A stretch of DNA of 64,000 bases, from positions 14,308,001 through 14,372,000 of the forward strand of contig JARZZO010000011.1 in assembly GCA_030544215.1 (NCBI GenBank). Reading direction: 5' to 3'. A program made the translations under genes and the position numbers. This document shows, piece by piece, positions 12,320-24,269 of the stretch. Each line of letters begins with the position of its first letter. The first letter of the stretch is position 1. The notes below the pieces were generated by a model. It saw only the letters and a program-made list of their open reading frames with translations. It was not told the origin of the DNA and ran no database searches. This DNA is from Zantedeschia hybrid cultivar. Its lineage: Eukaryota; Streptophyta; Magnoliopsida; Alismatales; Araceae.

Positions 12320-12419
12320 TTCCATTAAGGGAAGAGCCTGAATGGATCAACTTGAAGAGTGAGTGGATGTTCCGTTAAGGGAAGACTCTGAATGGATCAA
12401 CTTGAAGAGTGAGTGGATC
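12320..12419 (+). repeat. 50-bp tandem repeat, two copies plus a partial third
   Basis: TTCC(A/G)TTAAGGGAAGA starts at 12320 and 12370. The shared AATGGATCAACTTGAAGAGT follows in both copies, and shortened versions continue to about 12465. It lies inside the LTR element. Confidence 0.8.
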
Positions 12420-12478
12420 AACTTAAAGAGTGATTGGAAGAATGATTGGATCCAGTTAAAGCGTGACATTTAAAGCTT

Positions 12479-12727
12479 ATGTGCCATGAGGCCAACCCAA
12501 TGATGATTGAGAAATATGAAAACCAAATGAGGGAGATACATTATGAAGCCAATCCAGTGTTAGAAGATGAGTATTTTGGAGAGGTTAAGCCCGAGATGTC
12601 AGCAGCAGCTGATGACCTCCTCATTGAGAAGAATGAGCCGAGGACGGAAGAGATAATTAGAGATGTGGTCAATCAGCTGAAGATCGTTCAAGACACCATC
12701 AGGCCACATGATTTTGACCACATCTAG
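12479..12727 (+). CDS. Unrecognised short ORF inside the LTR element
   Basis: An 82-codon acidic frame (MCHEANPMMIEKYENQ...) lies just upstream of the polypurine tract. It has no zinc knuckle, protease or polymerase motif. It may be a remnant of gag or captured host sequence, or chance. There is no evidence that it is expressed. Confidence 0.15.
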   Translation: MCHEANPMMIEKYENQMREIHYEANPVLEDEYFGEVKPEMSAAADDLLIEKNEPRTEEIIRDVVNQLKIVQDTIRPHDFDHI

Positions 12728-12890
12728 GGCGATATTGAGGTGCACTTCCCATCTCAAGGCACGGTTCTCCTTTGCATGATTAATCAAGAGGTGTTAGTGA
12801 TGTTTTCTAGATTTGCTCCTTTCCTCATCTCCTCGTGGATACTACCACACTTTAAACTCTGAGGACGAGTTTTCTCAAACCAGGGGAGAA

Positions 12891-13355
12891 TGATGGGAAT
12901 CTAAGAGTTGCAGAGACGAAGCCAAAGGTCTATTGTGTATTTTATTTGGCCCATTAGAGGCTCATTTGATGTACTTTTCTTTTTTTCAAGATTTTAGGAC
13001 AGATTTTAGTCGTTTGTTTTTAATTAGGAGTATTTTGGTCATTAGGTTTAGGGTTTGATATTAGTTTGCTTTAAATAGTGATATAATCCTTCCTTTGAAG
13101 AAGAATGAAGAATATTGTGAGTTTTGAGTCGTCATGTGTGCTTGTGTTCTTTCCGGGATGGGAAAACCCTAGGGTGATGCCCTAGCCTCTACTGTGATGC
13201 CGGAGGCCATTACCCTGCCGCAGGTGTGAAGCCGGAGGCCTCTTCCTCCTCCTTCCCCTTGTTCTCCCTTCATCCCCTAAATCCCTTGCCCTTGTTGACT
13301 TCTCCAACCTCGGCCTCCATGCCATTCTTCTCGTTTCCCTTCTTGTCCCACATCA
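12891..13355 (+). repeat. 3' LTR of the non-autonomous element
   Basis: TGATGGGAAT... to ...TGTCCCACATCA, immediately after the polypurine tract. It is 465 bp against 461 bp for the 5' copy. Confidence 0.85.
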
Positions 13356-16000
13356 GGAAGATCTAGAGATGTAGCATAGGTATGTCTCAGAAACAGGATC
13401 TCAGCCGAAGCCAGCAGTTTGATACCCAGCTTTTCCTGCAGAGCCAGTCAAACAGGGATCCCTTTGCCGGCAACAGGTGTTAGGGGAGGCAGGGGGGCTG
13501 AGGGGGTGTGCCCTTCGGAACCTTCCTACATGAGTGCATCTCCTGCATGATTAAAGTTGATGTGGGCAACGGCGTTCCTCCAGATTGGTCTGCTAAGCTG
13601 AACCTGGTCTATCATGGGCTTGTCTCTGAACCTGAATCTGTTTATGAAGTTTGGTCAACCTCACCAATGGTTGGAAGTTGGAACCACTTGTCAGATATGG
13701 TTCAATTTGAGCTGGATGTTCCAACACATGGATTTTAATTTGTAAACATCTGGTCGCCCTCCTCCCCATGACCACCCAAAAAAATAATAATAGTAAATTT
13801 CGTATGCAATAAAATTGTGGTACTTCTCAAAAAACATAAATTCAAACCCTGACACACATTTGTGTTTCTATACTGAATGCTTTCTTCTGTTTTGAGTTGC
13901 TTGTTTCTGTCTCATGCTTTGATGTTAACCTGCGTTTGATGTCGACCTGGGTGATTTGATGTCAACCTACAGTGAAGTTCTTGAGCTTGAGCTCTCCTTT
14001 TCTGTCTCATGCTTTTGCTTTCTCTGTGGGTTTCAGGGTAGACATCATTAGTCATTGGTGATTTCCCCAGGCGTGACGTAGCCAAGGTAGTAAGTTGGCT
14101 GTGAATCTTGCAATACCTTAGTCGTACTTATTTTTGTTTTTTTCTATGGGTAGAAAATGCAGGGAACCTAGGCTTTAGTGAAGCATGCAAGCTACGTTTA
14201 GAAGGTCTAGAAAGAGATAACAACCCATGCTTGGCTGCATGTGAAACTACTTTTTTCCAATAATGTACAACCAGTCTTGAGTGTCTGTGCTTGTCTCCAG
14301 ATCCAGTGAGCTTGATGGTGTCTCTGGAGCAAAGCTTAGCAGCTGAAATTGCTTACTGAGTAGCACCATCTGAGTACATGCTCACCACGTGATTTTCTTT
14401 ACCTATGCCAGATACAGACGAAGTTGCTTTGTCCCCATTATGGATTTCCTGCCAAGGCAGGTTTTTTTTCCCTCAAACAATGATGGGCAAGAAGTACCTT
14501 ACCAATGTTTGAATCTTACGGAAGTCTTTTTGCTTTGTGGCAAAACATGTTGTGCAGCATGCCAGCATCTGTCAGTCTCAAAGTGAACAATGCCAGTTCG
14601 GTGAGGTGAAGACGAGTCCAAGTTACATCAGAATCTAAATCCAGTTTTTCAGCTTCTTTTTTGCTGTTTAGCATTTGCTGCTTAATACAGTTTTAATTGA
14701 CATAAGTTATTATATATCATTTTCTCTTGTCATCAGTAGGTGCAATTTGAATACCGCCTACTTATGTACTGGTTTTGTGGACAATCTCTTTTGCAATTTT
14801 GCTCCTTACAATTCTGTGAAGGAATTCTCCAGAGGTTTCCTAAAGGCAGGTAGATCTCATATGACAATGTGAAGGGCTAGAAAGGTGTCTTTCAAGAATT
14901 TGAAGTCTGGTGCAAAGATTTCCTGGAAGTCTCCATCCCAGAAAGCTTAGAATCTTGCCCCAACTCTGCAAGAAAAACAAAGACGAAGAAAGAAAGGTTA
15001 GGATTTCAGAGTCCTACATTTCTTGACTGCATTATTCTCTATTATCTTTTTGTGTGATTGACTGAAGGATTATCAAAATGATGTATAGGTTACTTTTAGG
15101 CATTTTCTGCATGTAGTGCTATTGTCTGCCTGATATCATGTGTGGCATTCAGGTGACTGAAGAAATGATTTCAAGACTGGAAAGGTGGAGGAAAGTGAGA
15201 TTGCCTGATGTAGAAATATCATTAGAAGTTGAACTGAAGCCTGTAACTGGTTACTACATGCTTCAAACAAGTGTTCTGCGTTTTACTTTTTCCTCCCAGT
15301 TATGGTTTTGTTCTTAATTCACAAGAAATATGTTTTCCCAGGCAAAGTGAAACAATCAGAAGATGATGTGGAGCCTGCTTAGATTGCAAACATTAGTGGA
15401 TGTGTTTTCAAGAATGAAGAGGATGTAATGGAATTCAAACGTGAGATATACTTGTAGGCAAGAAAATTTATAAATAGCTTAATAAGTGTGCATAGTTTAC
15501 TTATTTTGCACTATAAATCTTCTTTTTTGGGAAATGATAAGCAAAGCCAAGGGAGAATGTCGAAGTATATGGCACTCCACTATATAGTCTCAAACAACAG
15601 CCATGCACTCAAAAACCAAAAAACGTTGCCATGATTGAGGCCTTGTTGGAACGAGTGGTGCTGTCTTTTTCAGTATTTGACGATGTTTTACATCAAATGA
15701 ATAATGGAAATGATCTGAATACCGTAGGTCCACCATCCGATGATATGGTTTGCTTATCTGGATTGGATGATTTAGGTTATGGTAAGTCCCTGATCCAAAA
15801 TGTAGGGGGACAACAGGACAATGTACCAAGTTAGACAGAGGATTCAATCTGCAGACAATGCAGGGGGACAACAGGAGGTGTATGCCCTGCTCCTCTTGCC
15901 CAGAAGTGCACACTGATCGCTGTGTGCCGTGGGTGTCTGGCAAAACCTTTTTGCTAGAAAAGGGAAGAGGAAAACTGAAACGATCAAGTTATAATTCGGT
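13356..16000 (+). other. Unrecognised region with exon-like fragments
   Basis: Two pieces look more coding-like than their surroundings. The frame 13508-13738 reads MIKVDVGNGVPPDWSAKLNL and then WSTSPMVGSWNHLSD. The frame 15153-15242 reads VTEEMISRLERWRKVRLPDV and sits between a TTCAG acceptor and a weak GTAACT donor; joining it in phase 0 to the next acceptor at 15342 gives an almost immediate stop. I do not recognise either family. They could be parts of a decayed gene or of an old transposon. The rest of the region shows nothing I can name. Confidence 0.25.
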
Positions 16001-19000
16001 TAATTGTAACAGTTAGGGGGGAATGCCCAAAGCTGTAAGCTTAGGATGCAAGTTGGTTAGCTGTACCAACTAGGGCAAACTACAAATTGACCATCCTTTT
16101 TCATCAAGTTAAATGGAGCCTAATTGACCTTGGGTATCCTTTCATATAAGATTAAGGTGGTGTCTGAAAACACTTTAAAAGCTTAGATTTTGTAGCGGTC
16201 GGAAATTGGTTCGGCTTTGACGACCGTCTGATCTAGCCCTTGGTTACACGATAGAATTTATAGAAAGGAGAATGCACCAGACAAAGACCTGCAAGAGGAG
16301 AAAAGCAGTCAGGGGTCCTTCCGTCTAGGTGGGGGAACGACCCTCTGATGCCTAAGTTAGACCCTTGCACACATGTCTACCCCTATAAGACTCCAACACT
16401 CGTAAGGTGAGGTGGTGAGTCAAAATAGGACTAATTGGATCTGTGAGTCTACATGGTGTCCACACTCTCAAGCTACATGTGCATACAAGTAGTCGCCACT
16501 ATTGTCCTAATGGCTAGATTTTCTTTAATGTTTGGACGTGGTTACACAAGTGAGAGCCCAAGGACCGGCTCGAACCCAATCACGCTAAAGCGCAGGGGGA
16601 TAACCCATGATTTGTGTCCTCATAGGTCATGTCATGTCCTAGGACACCAAGTGTACTACTAGTGGAAGAAGACAGTCTTGGATCCAAATCATGAAACATA
16701 GTAAAATCATACCCCATGAATGAGCTAAACATGTAAGATGTGTAAGAACATGTTTAACAGTAATACATGAATATGAAGTACGTAATCTACATAAAAATGT
16801 GAGTAATATCTTATTAATTCACACATGAGATGCAATTATGTAGGGAGATTAAGCTATCGATTCTAAAATGCGTCCACTGCCTCTGATGACTTTCGAAATG
16901 TGTCTTAGCAGCCTAACACAATCTAATTAATTACGATTAATCAATTTAAGACGGGTAATTGATTCCTCTAAATAGCATTGACCATTGGTGACACATATTA
17001 ACTTAATCAATTATCGTAAATAGGCTCGGATAGTTATCTATTATGAAACATGTCCTCTGAACCTAACACCTTTCATAAAGATGTCCAACTTAAAAGACGT
17101 GGATCAAAATCCAAACCGAGGCTTCTTCACAGCTCCTCTCGGTTCCCTAATCACAACCAAGATATACCAAGGATCCCTCTCCTTTGAGCAAACATGCAAG
17201 AATATCGGTTCTTCATGAAAACCATTCCTCATTCCAAGTAAACAAGGGGAAAAACATTAGAACATGGAGATAAATCACATGCATGAATCTCTATCATGGT
17301 ATCTAAGGGGAAACATAAACACTGGAGGGGGAACCAGCGCCCTACCTAGGGTCTTGTACTCCTTTCGACTCAAACGAGCCCTCTACAGAGTGGAACTACC
17401 ACCGAGCCATCCAACACCTTCTGGCGAGCTTCACGGTCACACATGCGTCGTCACTTCCTCCAGCTCTACGCTACCTCACAACCTACACCACGGAGCTGCT
17501 ACTGCCACCACCGTCATTGCCATCCCCTTGCATATGCGTCGGTCACCACAAGGGAGGTGAGGGAAGATGTGGTGGTGGTGAAGGGAGAGAGAGAGAGAGA
17601 AGGGGGGAGAGGATGAAGAAGGAGGAAAAAAAGAGGTGGAAGATAGGGTGGGAGAGGAAGTAGATGTGGGAAATAAGGGAGAGAGAGTGAAAGGAGGGGA
17701 AGAACGCGGGGGTTTTATGTTGCGTCCCGAATTGGTTCATTTTCTTTAACTCAGACTTTGATTGAAAAATATCTAAGACCGTCAATTAATCTAAAATATT
17801 CAAAACATAACCAATACTAAAGTTCACAAACTGTAATATCTATCATTTAGTATATAAATTCTCAATGTCTCCAAATAAAGAAAAGTACATTAATTTTTTG
17901 TCATTCCCTATTACATAAAACTACTAATTTGATAACTAAAAGGTCTTCTGAAAATTTAATATTCTTAATTCCCCACCTAGATAGACTATGAATCGGTTTC
18001 TTCCGAAAAACGATTGGTCCGATTTGAGTCCACCACTTAATAGGCTTCAAGCATCCACATGATTTAACATATAATAATTTTACAAATCCCATTATATAAT
18101 TAAATTAATTATGATGATTTTGCACAATTCTACATATAGCTCAGATAAAAGAATGATAGAAAATATAGTCACATATAGATTTACCAAATCAAATGTATTT
18201 TGTAGTAGTTTGATCAAATCAAATACTATATATCGCACTTAACATGATGACTGAATTAAATTTGCATCCGACTTATCAAATCTACTAGTTATGAATTGAA
18301 CATATCATATATTTCATATCACATATCGTATACTAGATAATATGACATAGTAGCTTATCAAATTAGACGAAAGTCTAACTTATGAACAAGAATAGGTCTT
18401 ATGGAATTAAAAGGAATAGCTAAGCAAAGTGAGCAAAGAAGTTAAATGAATATGCTAAGTTCAAAGGAAACATAGTATAATTTTCAGATTTACGTGCCTA
18501 TCAAACATGTCATAACGGACATATACCCAAACCACAACATAAGGAGCCAAACGAATAAATACAAAAATATCTAGGCAAATGATATAAAGACCTTGGTTAC
18601 TGCGCAGAACTGAGGAGTCTAAGTCTCACTCAACTCCAAACCGTTATGACGTTATGTATCGCCATCTCCTGGGTTAGTCAGTCGAAAATCGGGATTTTAC
18701 CTATTGCCCTCGAGTTATACAAAATATCATATTCAACATAGATGCTTATAGCGGAATCAGGCTGTACATCTCCTTAAGATGGCAATATTCAAAATGAATC
18801 AAATCATATATAGCAGTAGTGGTTTACATCAGTTGCAGAATGATGACAGATCTAGATTTGAATTATCAAAGTGCAAAGTATATATACAAGTAAAAGTAGA
18901 TTACTTTAAATGGGAAATAACTACTTAAAGAATTAAACAGGTCCAATAGATGAATAATCAAATCAAAGATGATTCCAATAGGTTACTGGATATAAAAGTA

Positions 19001-20072
19001 AGTCACATGAATTTTCTCAAAAAAAATGGATCATAAATCATATTTTTAGGTATTAAAACTTATTTTTTAGAGCAAAACAATCAATAAATAATATGAAAAA
19101 GAGTAAACATATTAAGAACTTAGCCAAACTTGGTGAACATTATAAATAGATCATATCTAAAGTGTTTACAAAGTTTCATCAATTTCTGGATTGATTTGAT
19201 ATGATTTCGTACTCCCACTTCGATTCCGAAAATCTAATATTTAATAAAGTTTTAGCAACTTAAATAGAGAGTCAAATAAATAGTAAACGGGGTCAAAAAA
19301 ATTTCAAACCTTATAGAGATGTCAAGGATAATATATCAAAGTTCTACACAAAATTTGGCACGATTTAGACATGAATCTAGTAAGATAGAAGATCCACAAG
19401 TTAATGATTCAAAACTATTACGACATATTATATAATATGAAAATAAAATTATAAAATAAATATCAAATAAATTCATAAAATTTATTTAGCATGAAAATAA
19501 CATTAACAACAAGCTTTTGGAAAAAAATTAGATCAATAGGATATCAGACCAAAGAGAACAAATATTTGTAACTAACGTGATCATAATTGAAAACAAAACA
19601 AATTGAATTGACAGATTGTCCATGTTGAGAGAATAATTATGGAATAAATAATAAAAAATGTCATAAAAATATAAAATTTTGTAATCATAAAGTAGACATA
19701 TAGATCAAATTTCTTGCTAATTGATTAGTTTTTGAAAATCTTTAAGATAATTTTTAATACAAAATAGAATATGCTTAAGATTATCCTCCTATCTCTTGAA
19801 GAAAGATCAGCTCTTGATAGTTCCTAGGGTTCTTATAAGCAAGTTCGATGCCTTCCAATCCTTCCAAACTCTTCTCCACATCTTATAAGACTCTAAAAGA
19901 ATCTTCTCACATTAAAAAAGCACCTCTTTGAAGTCGAGTAGCCTTCTCTCTCTCTTTCTCTCAAGAACAACATGAAAATCAGCCTCTTTAAGCAAAAGTT
20001 GTGGTCCTAATGACTCCAGCACAAATCTAAGGACGAAAAGTTCTTTATTTTATTACCTGACTGTCATGAGTA
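16000..20072. other. AT-rich repetitive DNA, probably an old minus-strand LTR-element fragment
   Basis: No gene is supported. A GA-rich tract lies at about 17580-17700. The segment about 18630-18720 (CGTTATGACGTTATGTATCG, then TTAGTCAGTCG) has a diverged relative at about 32640-32710. The block continues on the far side of the solo LTR at 20078-21192, so it is older than that insertion. Confidence 0.4.
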
Positions 20073-20255
20073 CTTAGTGATGCAGCCGAAGCTATCACGG
20101 TCGGGTTCCGGGGTTGGAATCCGAAGATTGGACCCGAAGCTGGATCGGATCGGTGAAGAGGACCAACGGGGATCCGGAACAAGGCGAGGGCGGAGACGGG
20201 GCCGAGGATCCGAGGCCGAGAGGTACTCGGGCGAGAGCTCGCCAAGAGCGAAGCC

Positions 20256-20504
20256 GAGACTCCCTCGGACGAAGCGGACCGGCCGGCGTAGGGCGTAGCT
20301 GAGGCTCCTTCGGGCGATGTGGACCAGCCTGCAGAAGGCACGGCCGAGGCTCCTCTGGACGAAGCGGACCAGCCTGCGGAAGGCGTGGCCGAGGCTCCTC
20401 CGGACGAGGCGGACCAGCCTGCGGAAGGCGTGGCCGAGGCTCCTCCGGACGAGACGGACCAGCCTGCAGAAGGCGTAGCCGAGGTTCCTTCGGACGAGGC
20501 GGAG
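20256..20504 (+). repeat. 45-bp tandem repeat (about 5.5 units) inside the solo LTR
   Basis: Units start at 20256, 20301, 20346, 20391, 20436 and 20481, each GAGGCTCCT(C/T)(C/T)GGACGA-like. The period is a multiple of three, so one frame on each strand stays open. The plus-strand frame repeats EAPPDEADQPAEGVA and the minus-strand frame RPEEPRPRLPQAG. The block lies downstream of the minus-strand TATA box, in the transcribed part of the LTR. Confidence 0.93.
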
Positions 20505-20808
20505 GCAAACCAGCCGTCGAAAGGCGTCGAGACTGGAGGGAGAAGACCCGAGGTCGGCGGCTGAGACCGACTCGGAGAGGTCGGCGAAGATTCAAACCGA
20601 AGCCCCTACAGAAGGATGGAAAGAAGAAGAAAAACCAGTCAGTAGGAGTCCCGGGCTTCAGTCCTAAGGAACCCCCTCCGACGGCAAAGTTAGCTTTTGA
20701 AGATGATTCGATTCAGAAGTCAGAGAAAGAGGAAGTAATAGCTTTAATACTTTTTGGACTGTAGTCCTTGGGGTCTCGAAGACATACCTTTGGTAATAAA
20801 TAGTTGTG

Positions 20809-20816
20809 TATTTATA
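20809..20816 (-). promoter_or_regulatory. TATA box of the solo LTR
   Basis: The minus strand reads CTATAAATACACAAC here, about 380 bp into the LTR from its 21192 end. This is a usual place for the U3/R junction. Confidence 0.55.
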
Positions 20817-21535
20817 GCGGAGGATAGATGTTGCTTAATGGTGGCAGCCGATATAGGACTATGTTCTTGGTTTACTGGTAAACCGCCATAGTGTCTAACC
20901 CTCCCACCGGAGTGGGCCGGATACGGCTACTAGGCCGAAGGGGGTTGGGCTGCTGATGGGCCAGATGCCGCTTAGTGGGCTGGAGCCTACTGGGCCGAGG
21001 GCTGCTGAGCCGCTAACGGGCCGAAGGTTACTGGGCTGCTGATGGGCCGAGGACCACTGGACTGCTTACTGGGCCGAGGGCTGCAGGGCCGCTAAGGGGC
21101 CGAAGGCTGCCAGTGGGCCTTTTACTGCTGCTGTCGGACTGATCTCAATGTTGGGCTTGTTTTAATGGGCCGAATCGGATTCTGCCCCATCACTTAGAAC
21201 CCAGAAATCTGACAGATTTCATTCCCGTCTAAAGATGTTCTAATTCTGACAAGTAAATAACTTATTTTGGAAATATGTTTTTCATAAAAATTCTATAATT
21301 TTGAGTTAGTTTTCTAAAAGTATTTGTCTCATATAATTTTTAAAAAAATTTACGTAAAATTATACTTAAAATATCAGGACTGTGTCAAGTAAGTCTAAAC
21401 CCAGAATCCTAGTTTGAGTAGTATTCCAGTTATTACTTTTTACCTATGAATTGTACTATTAAACATACTCAAATTTATTGTGTTCTACTTCTAATCCAAC
21501 TCAAATATCTCTTACATAACTTTTTAGGTCTTTGT

Positions 21536-21956
21536 TAACTTTAAGAGCAACACTTGTTGCACTCATCCTCAGTGTTGCACTTAGTGTCAGTGCATTAGGT
21601 AAAAATAAAAAATAAAAAATATTTTTTTTTTGAAAATCTCTTAAGGTGGGCCTTAGGGTGCCCAACGTGCTCGTACAGGCCAATCTTCGATCAGACGATC
21701 CAAAAAAAATTTAAAAATAAAAAACTATTATTAAGCTCTGCCCATTAACGGTATTCTTTATTGTTCATTGGGGCTCGACTTTTTATTTTCCAAATTCTTT
21801 GTGTCGCCTGATTGAAGATCAACATATATGGACGTGTAGGACACCTTGAGGCCCACCTTAAAAAAATTGAAAAAATATATATATATCTTTAGTTACTGCA
21901 CTTACCCTTAATGCAACACTGAGGGGTTAGTACAACAAATGTCACTCTAATTTTAA
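21536..21956. mobile_element. Mutator-type MITE, 403 bp, with 9-bp TSD
   Basis: The element is 21545-21947. Its ends are long inverted repeats: left GAGCAACACTTGTTGCAC and right, reverse-complemented, GAGTGACATTTGTTGTAC. Similarity continues through CTCAGTGTTGCA and into inner arms sharing TTAAGGTGGGCCT. Flanks are TAACTTTAA and TAATTTTAA, a 9-bp TSD with one mismatch. The 9-bp TSD and terminal G/C fit the Mutator superfamily. No coding capacity. Confidence 0.87.
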
Positions 21957-22903
21957 TTATACTTCTCTTATTTCCTAATTTGAATCCTAGTTCTATTAGG
22001 ACTTAGTTTTCCATTAGTAGTCTTTTTTAAAAATTGATCATCTATATTTTTTACCTTAAAACATCTGAATTAGCAAAATTGGTCTCCTACAAAGTTATAT
22101 ATATTTTCATGCTTTTTCTAAAGATATCAACCATGCCTCAATCTGAGTTCTATATAGAAAGTTATCATCATTTTATTAATCTAATGTCTAGTGCATACGA
22201 ACCCATAATTTTAAACAAGTTAATGGGGTGTTTTAATTGTCTTAAATGGACTAGTGGGCATTCATAATTAAGTTCATTAGAGTATATTAAATTAGTCAAA
22301 TTTATTAATGGACTCATAATTGGTAATAGATCTAACTTAAACTAATTGAATGTATTAATATGTTGTAAAGGTGCAGGACATAACATTTTATCCTCCCCTC
22401 AGTGCCTCCATCGCACAGTGGTGTGCCGCACGAAGGCGGAAGGGTATCATGGGGAGCAAAAACACTATACAAAGATAGTTGAATCACATCACGTCGAGCT
22501 GACGCCCTTCAAAAGACATGTCTTGGGTAGGTGACGTGAATCAGAAGGCCTAGTGAGGTTCAACCACGCGACGCGCATGCATGAACACCAAATAACGTCA
22601 ACCCAGATGACAATCAATAAACCGTGTCGAGTCAAGTTGACACCTATCAAACCTGGATACCTTAAGAGACAGCTAAAGCACAACCAAAACTCAATAACTA
22701 GATTTGAAAACCTATATTATTACATCTCTCCTCAAATTTAAAATTAGGAGAAAAAAAAGTGGATAACATGTTTGTAACAGCTTCCTAATTTTTAGAAAGG
22801 TATTCAACTCTTTGTTAATCTTTCTTTCAAAAAGCACAAAAGAATATTTTATTTTGGGAAAACTCTCTCTCTCCTTCACTTTGCTCTCTTTTTCCTCTTT
22901 CAT

Positions 22904-22904
<1 letters not shown>

Positions 22905-22967
<63 letters not shown>
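22905..22967 (+). repeat. (CT)n microsatellite
   Basis: Uninterrupted CT dinucleotides, about 31 units. Confidence 0.95.
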
Positions 22968-22971
<4 letters not shown>

Positions 22972-23488
22972 TTTGGAGAACTCTCTAATAATCTCTCTTC
23001 AAAATAGTATCAAATTTATCAAATAGTGAAGGAATTACAATGAAGCAACTTTTAAAATTAAGATAAAATTCAATGGCATAAATTTAAAAACAAAATAGAT
23101 CAAAAGGAAAAAAAAAAAAAGGTGCACTCAAACACCCTATTGGAAAAAGGAAAGAAGATCAATAAATAGAAAGATATTAATAAAATTGTGAATATAAATT
23201 ATTATAACAATTCCCTATAAACTCACGGTAAAATAAAGTCTGAGTTTAGATAAGAGTTGTGTGAAATGAAAAGTCAATTGTGCTTTGATGAAAACGACTC
23301 ACCAAAGTGTAACATTGGAATGAAAAGGGTATTGTTTGTAAAGTTCACAGTAAAAAATATACAAGAGATTGATGTATCTTGCAAAACATATGAGGACTAT
23401 ATCTAATGGAGACATATGATGCACATAAGTGAGCGTCATATAAATAAGAAGGTAGCACAAGTCTTCAAAATGTGAGAATAAAAGAGAA

Positions 23489-23510
23489 AGAGAGAGAGAG
23501 AGAGAGAGAG
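23489..23510 (+). repeat. (AG)n microsatellite
   Basis: Eleven AG units inside a purine-rich run. Confidence 0.9.
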
Positions 23511-24113
23511 AAGAGATTGAAGCGTAATTTCACTCTCGCACCTTGCACTTTCATATTGGAAATAGAACCTAATAATACTTGAGAAGCATAGAGCCAAGTA
23601 AGGAAAAATAAAGTTTAAGACCCTAATATTATACAAGAAAAAACTCTTACATTATTGAAAAGGAAAAGATCATGTTATATATACAACAATTTCCGAAAAG
23701 AAGAAAAGAGTGGTAATAAAAGAAAGAAGAATATACATAGAAGTACTAAATAGAAGTCATTCTAATGCTTATGAGTAGAATTTTCTAAGCAGTTTTTAAT
23801 AATGAGATTTATTACTATAATCTTTTATCTTTTCTTTGTTTTTACTGATGATTAAAACTTTTTTTATTTTTCTTCATATATACTTACCAATAAACTTTAA
23901 CTTTTATCTTTTCTAAAGCCTTTATGTCACTAATTTGTTGAACTCGCTGAAATATAATATGTCCTAACAAATATTTTTTTATTAAATAATTCTATGCACT
24001 CATTTTCTTGTACATATTCTTAAGGATTATTGACTTGTCTTTTTCTCATCCCCATCATTTTATATATACTCTTAAATAACCGGAGAAAATAATCTTTTGA
24101 AAACCAAACTAAA

Positions 24114-24269
24114 TCACTCAATTAGATTAGAAAAGTTATAATTATTTGCTTTTCTAATCCAATTCATCAAAAGATGTATTTATGGATTGTCTCACTCAAT
24201 TAGATTAGAAAAGTTAGAATTATTAGCTTTTCTAATCCAATTCATCAAAAGATGTATTTATGGATTGTC
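24114..24269 (+). repeat. 78-bp tandem duplication with a hairpin in each unit
   Basis: TCACTCAATTAGATTAGAAA occurs at 24114 and 24192, and the two 78-bp units differ at only a few bases. Within each, ATTAGAAAAG and CTTTTCTAAT form an inverted repeat around a short AT loop. Confidence 0.9.

Larger units (their letters stand above)
10499..13355 (+). mobile_element. Non-autonomous LTR retrotransposon (gypsy-like ends, no pol)
   Basis: Two similar direct repeats bound the element: 5' LTR 10499-10959 and 3' LTR 12891-13355. Both contain the block beginning CATTAGAGGCTCATTTGATG and both end ...CATCA. A degenerate tRNA-Met-type PBS (TTTAGTATAGAGCC, about 10961-10974) follows the 5' LTR. The polypurine tract CAGGGGAGAA (12881-12890) precedes the 3' LTR, in the GAGGACGAG...GGGGAGAATGATG context typical of Ty3/gypsy. 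The internal 1.93 kb has no gag, protease, RT or integrase that I recognise. It holds CT-rich and (GAA)n tracts and short open frames. The LTRs differ by scattered substitutions and their first 30 bases have diverged strongly. No 5-bp TSD is evident. The element must have used proteins from elsewhere. Confidence 0.87.
20073..21197 (-). mobile_element. GC-rich solo LTR with 5-bp TSD
   Basis: The LTR spans 20078-21192. It starts TGATGCAGCCG and ends CTGCCCCATCA, so its ends are inverted TGATG/CATCA. Identical CTTAG copies flank it at 20073-20077 and 21193-21197. Removing it rejoins the AT-rich host sequence cleanly. A TATAAATA box on the minus strand (20809-20816) and GGGCCGA-rich repeats upstream of it indicate minus orientation. 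The start TGATGGGGCAG resembles Tat/Retand-type Ty3 LTRs, but that family label is inference. No internal region is present, so it is a solo LTR left by LTR-LTR recombination. Confidence 0.88.

Noticed and set aside
15590..15943. 117-codon minus-strand frame
   Set aside because: No recognisable family, and no splice or start context better than chance.
20256..20504. CRISPR-like periodic array
   Set aside because: Units are contiguous with no unique spacers, in a plant LTR.
20095..20595. 166-codon Pro/Arg-rich minus-strand frame as a host gene
   Set aside because: It lies wholly inside a solo LTR and owes its length to 45-bp repeats. Reported as a repeat instead.
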